Shown here: positions 14,544-16,626 of the stretch, piece after piece
Layout: the number at the start of each line of letters is the position of its first letter
Numbering within the stretch: the first letter of the stretch is position 1
From: CAIKBL01 sp043734785
GTDB taxonomy: Bacteria; Pseudomonadota; Gammaproteobacteria; Ga0077536
DNA length: 16,626 bases
Reading direction: 5' to 3'
Assembly: GCA_043734785.1 (NCBI GenBank)
Contig: JAYTEX010000042.1
Span: 1 to 16,626, forward strand
The notes under the pieces: generated by a model
The model's input: the letters and a program-made list of their open reading frames with translations, nothing else
Told to the model about the DNA's origin: nothing
The model's database searches: none
Program-made: the position numbers and the translations under genes

Positions 14544-15251
14544 GTGCGCGCCGCGTTGAATCTGATCGGTTGGTGGGGGTTGACGCTTGGTGCGCTTCTC
14601 GCGCCATTGACCGATGCTAGCGCCGAAGCACGCGTGGCTGCCGCGCGCGTGATCGAATTGGAAGGGAAGGTCCTGGCGATCACGGATGCCAATGCGGTAC
14701 GCAGGCTGGGTGTGGCGCAGGACGTGTATCCAGAGGAGACGATCGTCACCCTCGGTAGGGCACGCGTACTTCTGCGCTTTACCGATAATTCAAAATACGA
14801 ACTCGGTCCGGCGACACGCCTTCGCATCGATACCTACCGCTATAGCCGCGATCCAGACAGCGACTTCGCGGCGACGCGCGTATTGAAAGGCTTTTTCCGT
14901 TTCGTCTCAGGAGAAATATCCAGGCGCCGCCCGCATAGCACGTCAATTGGTGTGCCGGTCGCGACCATCGGCATCCGCGGCACCCATGTGGTTGGCGAGG
15001 TCACCGAGACCTCAGCGCGCATCGGTCTATTGGCACCCGAGGATGGCGATCACCCTTCCGCCATCGAGGTGTCGAATCCGTATGGCACAGTCACCATCAA
15101 CCAGCCCGGCCTGGTGACCGAAATTCCGGACGCTAAAAGCCCACCCTCGCCGCCACGACCGATGGATTTGCACACCATGACGCGAAATCTCCGCGCCGTG
15201 CAGACGATGCGCCGGGCAATCGCTCCCAGGATGCCCCCCCGCCTGCCCTGA
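14544..15251 (+). CDS. Secreted FecR-domain protein
   Basis: A 235-residue exported protein. The signal peptide is about residues 1-27 (WWGLTLGALLAPLTDASA). The FecR domain runs from about 33 to 170: RVIELEGKVLAI, GRARVLLRFTDNSKYELGPATRLRID, then LKGFFRFVSGEI and SIGVPVATIGIRGTHVVGEV, the usual ending ATIGIRGT. It has no helical anti-sigma region or transmembrane anchor, so it is a free periplasmic FecR-type protein rather than a sigma-factor regulator. The C-terminus (about 195-235) is Pro/Arg-rich and looks disordered. The start is GTG at 14544 with no strong ribosome-binding site. It is paired with the barrel protein upstream and convergent with chrA. Confidence 0.85.
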   Translation: MRAALNLIGWWGLTLGALLAPLTDASAEARVAAARVIELEGKVLAITDANAVRRLGVAQDVYPEETIVTLGRARVLLRFTDNSKYELGPATRLRIDTYRYSRDPDSDFAATRVLKGFFRFVSGEISRRRPHSTSIGVPVATIGIRGTHVVGEVTETSARIGLLAPEDGDHPSAIEVSNPYGTVTINQPGLVTEIPDAKSPPSPPRPMDLHTMTRNLRAVQTMRRAIAPRMPPRLP

Positions 15252-15290
15252 TAGCGTCCGCGCTGCCGCGGGGCACTGTGGCGAGCTTGC

Positions 15291-16622
15291 TCACGCGCCG
15301 AGATAGAATCTGAGCACGCTCAATAGCCCGGCGACTGCCAACACGAGCATCACATTGAGTCGCAGGCGTTGCAGGGCGAAGAAGGCCAATATCGCAATCA
15401 CCACTGCCCACCAATCGATTCGCCCTTCCCGTAGCAACGTGTGTTCGGCGAAAAACAGCGCCAGGCTTGCAATCACGCCCACCACTGCGGCACTGATGGC
15501 CGTGAGGGGGGCGGTGAATTTAAGGTTGCCGCGGGTGGATTCGACCAAGGGCCCACCGCCGAGGATGAACAGAAAGGAGGGCAGAAAGGTGAACCAGGTG
15601 GCGACCGCCGCGGCCAGTGCGCCGGACATGAACGGTGATTCTGCAGCCAGCGGACCGCCTTCGTAACCTGCGATAAAGCCGACGAAAGTGACCACCATGA
15701 TGAGCGGTCCGGGGGTACTCTCGCCGAAGGCCAACCCATCCATCATTTGCGCCGCGCTGAGCCAGCCGTAATGCAACACCGCGCCCTGGTACACATACGG
15801 TAGGACTGCGTAAGCACCGCCAAAGGTCAACAGCGCAGCTTTGGAAAAGAACCAGCCGAGTTGCGCATATTGCCCGTGCCAGCCATGCCAGTGAACCAGC
15901 AAGCCCATGGGCAACAGCCACAGCAGCACACCGACGATGCAAATAATGGCGAAGGTGCGTGCGCGAAAGCGGGTATGCGGTTGGTCGAGAAGGTGATCAT
16001 CGCTCAGCGTCGCGGGCGCAGTGGCGAGGAGTTTAGGGTGCGCCGTAGCCGGTGCCAAAAGTGTCGGCACCATAAACGCCCCGATGGCGCCGATCGCCGC
16101 TGCCACCGCGACCACCAACGGGAATGGCGCATGCAACACAGAAATCGCGCAGCACGCCGCGACAGCGATCGCCCATAGGCCCCCATTTGTGAGGGTGCGC
16201 GCGCCGATACGGAATGCGGCATGCACGACCAGCGCCGTGACCGCGGGTTTGATTCCCGCAAAGACCGCGTTCACGACGGGCACTGTGCCGAAACGCAAAT
16301 ATGTCCACGCGAGCGCGATCAGAATTACGAAGGAGGGCAACACGAACAGCACACCTGCGGCAATCCCGCCGCGGGTGCGATGCATCAGCCAGCCGATATA
16401 GGTCGCGAGTTGCTGCCCTTCCGGACCTGGCAGCAGCATGCAATAGTTCAAGGCGTGAAGAAATCGTGCCTCAGAAATCCAGCGCCGCTCCTCCACGAGT
16501 TCGCGATGCATGAGGGCAATCTGGCCGGCGGGACCGCCGAAGCTGATAAAGCCCAGTCGCAACCAATACCAGAGCGCGGTGCGGAAAGGGATCGCGGTGC
16601 CCACCCGGAGAGACGCACTCAT
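15291..16622 (-). CDS. chrA: Chromate transporter ChrA (two-domain)
   Basis: A 443-residue inner-membrane protein of the CHR family, which exports chromate. Both family repeats are present. The N-terminal half has GFISFGGPAGQIALMHREL, LHALNYCMLLPGPEGQQLATYIGW and a hydrophobic FVLPSFVILIAL. The C-terminal half has ALLTFGGAYAVLPYV, MMDGLAFGESTPGPLIMVVTFVGF and FLPSFLFIL. Many membrane helices (about ten) are visible. The length is normal for the long-chain form. The ATG is complete at 16622-16620, four bases inside the window edge, so the ribosome-binding site and regulator, if any, lie outside. It is convergent with the FecR gene across 39 bp. Confidence 0.93.
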   Translation of the reverse strand: MSASLRVGTAIPFRTALWYWLRLGFISFGGPAGQIALMHRELVEERRWISEARFLHALNYCMLLPGPEGQQLATYIGWLMHRTRGGIAAGVLFVLPSFVILIALAWTYLRFGTVPVVNAVFAGIKPAVTALVVHAAFRIGARTLTNGGLWAIAVAACCAISVLHAPFPLVVAVAAAIGAIGAFMVPTLLAPATAHPKLLATAPATLSDDHLLDQPHTRFRARTFAIICIVGVLLWLLPMGLLVHWHGWHGQYAQLGWFFSKAALLTFGGAYAVLPYVYQGAVLHYGWLSAAQMMDGLAFGESTPGPLIMVVTFVGFIAGYEGGPLAAESPFMSGALAAAVATWFTFLPSFLFILGGGPLVESTRGNLKFTAPLTAISAAVVGVIASLALFFAEHTLLREGRIDWWAVVIAILAFFALQRLRLNVMLVLAVAGLLSVLRFYLGA

Positions 16623-16626
16623 GAGT

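Overview
The window looks like a proteobacterial chromosome, most likely a gammaproteobacterium. The 23S tail and the 5S gene have gammaproteobacterial character, and most gene families are proteobacterial: RpfF/RpfC signalling, an autotransporter, FecR, ChrA and DUF1330. No genus can be named from the sequence alone. Base composition by eye is moderate in the left 9 kb and clearly more GC-rich from about 9.2 kb to the right end.

Layout. (1) 1-631 is the end of an rRNA operon: 23S 3' part, 5S, and a hairpin terminator. (2) 774-8666 is a cell-cell signalling locus of the DSF (diffusible signal factor) type, broken up by insertion-sequence remnants. An RpfF-like DSF synthase lies on the minus strand. 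After a 420-bp upstream region, which holds a minus-strand terminator and a possible small RNA, comes a decayed IS66-family element with recognisable ends. Next are an acyl carrier protein and a ketoacyl-ACP synthase that overlap by 4 bp, a short interrupted ORF, a decayed IS5-family transposase, and an RpfC-like hybrid sensor kinase (membrane helices, HisKA, HATPase, REC, Hpt) on the plus strand. Without the IS66 remnant, rpfF and the ACP-KS pair would be divergent neighbours sharing one upstream region. Neither rpfG nor rpfB is in the window.

(3) 8768-10182 holds the remnant of a Kef-type antiporter gene and an intact cysteine synthase. (4) 10256-12851 is a minus-strand group: DUF1330 protein, then a class-C beta-lactamase-like serine hydrolase, then a glutathione S-transferase with a C-terminal extension. 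(5) 13130-15251 is a plus-strand surface pair: a small autotransporter beta-barrel protein followed by a secreted FecR-domain protein. (6) 15291-16622 is a full-length, two-domain ChrA chromate transporter on the minus strand, starting at the window edge.

The most interesting unit is the signalling locus. RpfF acts on acyl-ACP thioesters, and here it sits by a dedicated ACP and ketosynthase and near an RpfC sensor. This suggests a dedicated acyl supply for a fatty-acid signal, in place of the usual rpfB/rpfG neighbours. The IS66 remnant ends about 10 bp before the ACP start, so present expression of the ACP-KS pair is in doubt.
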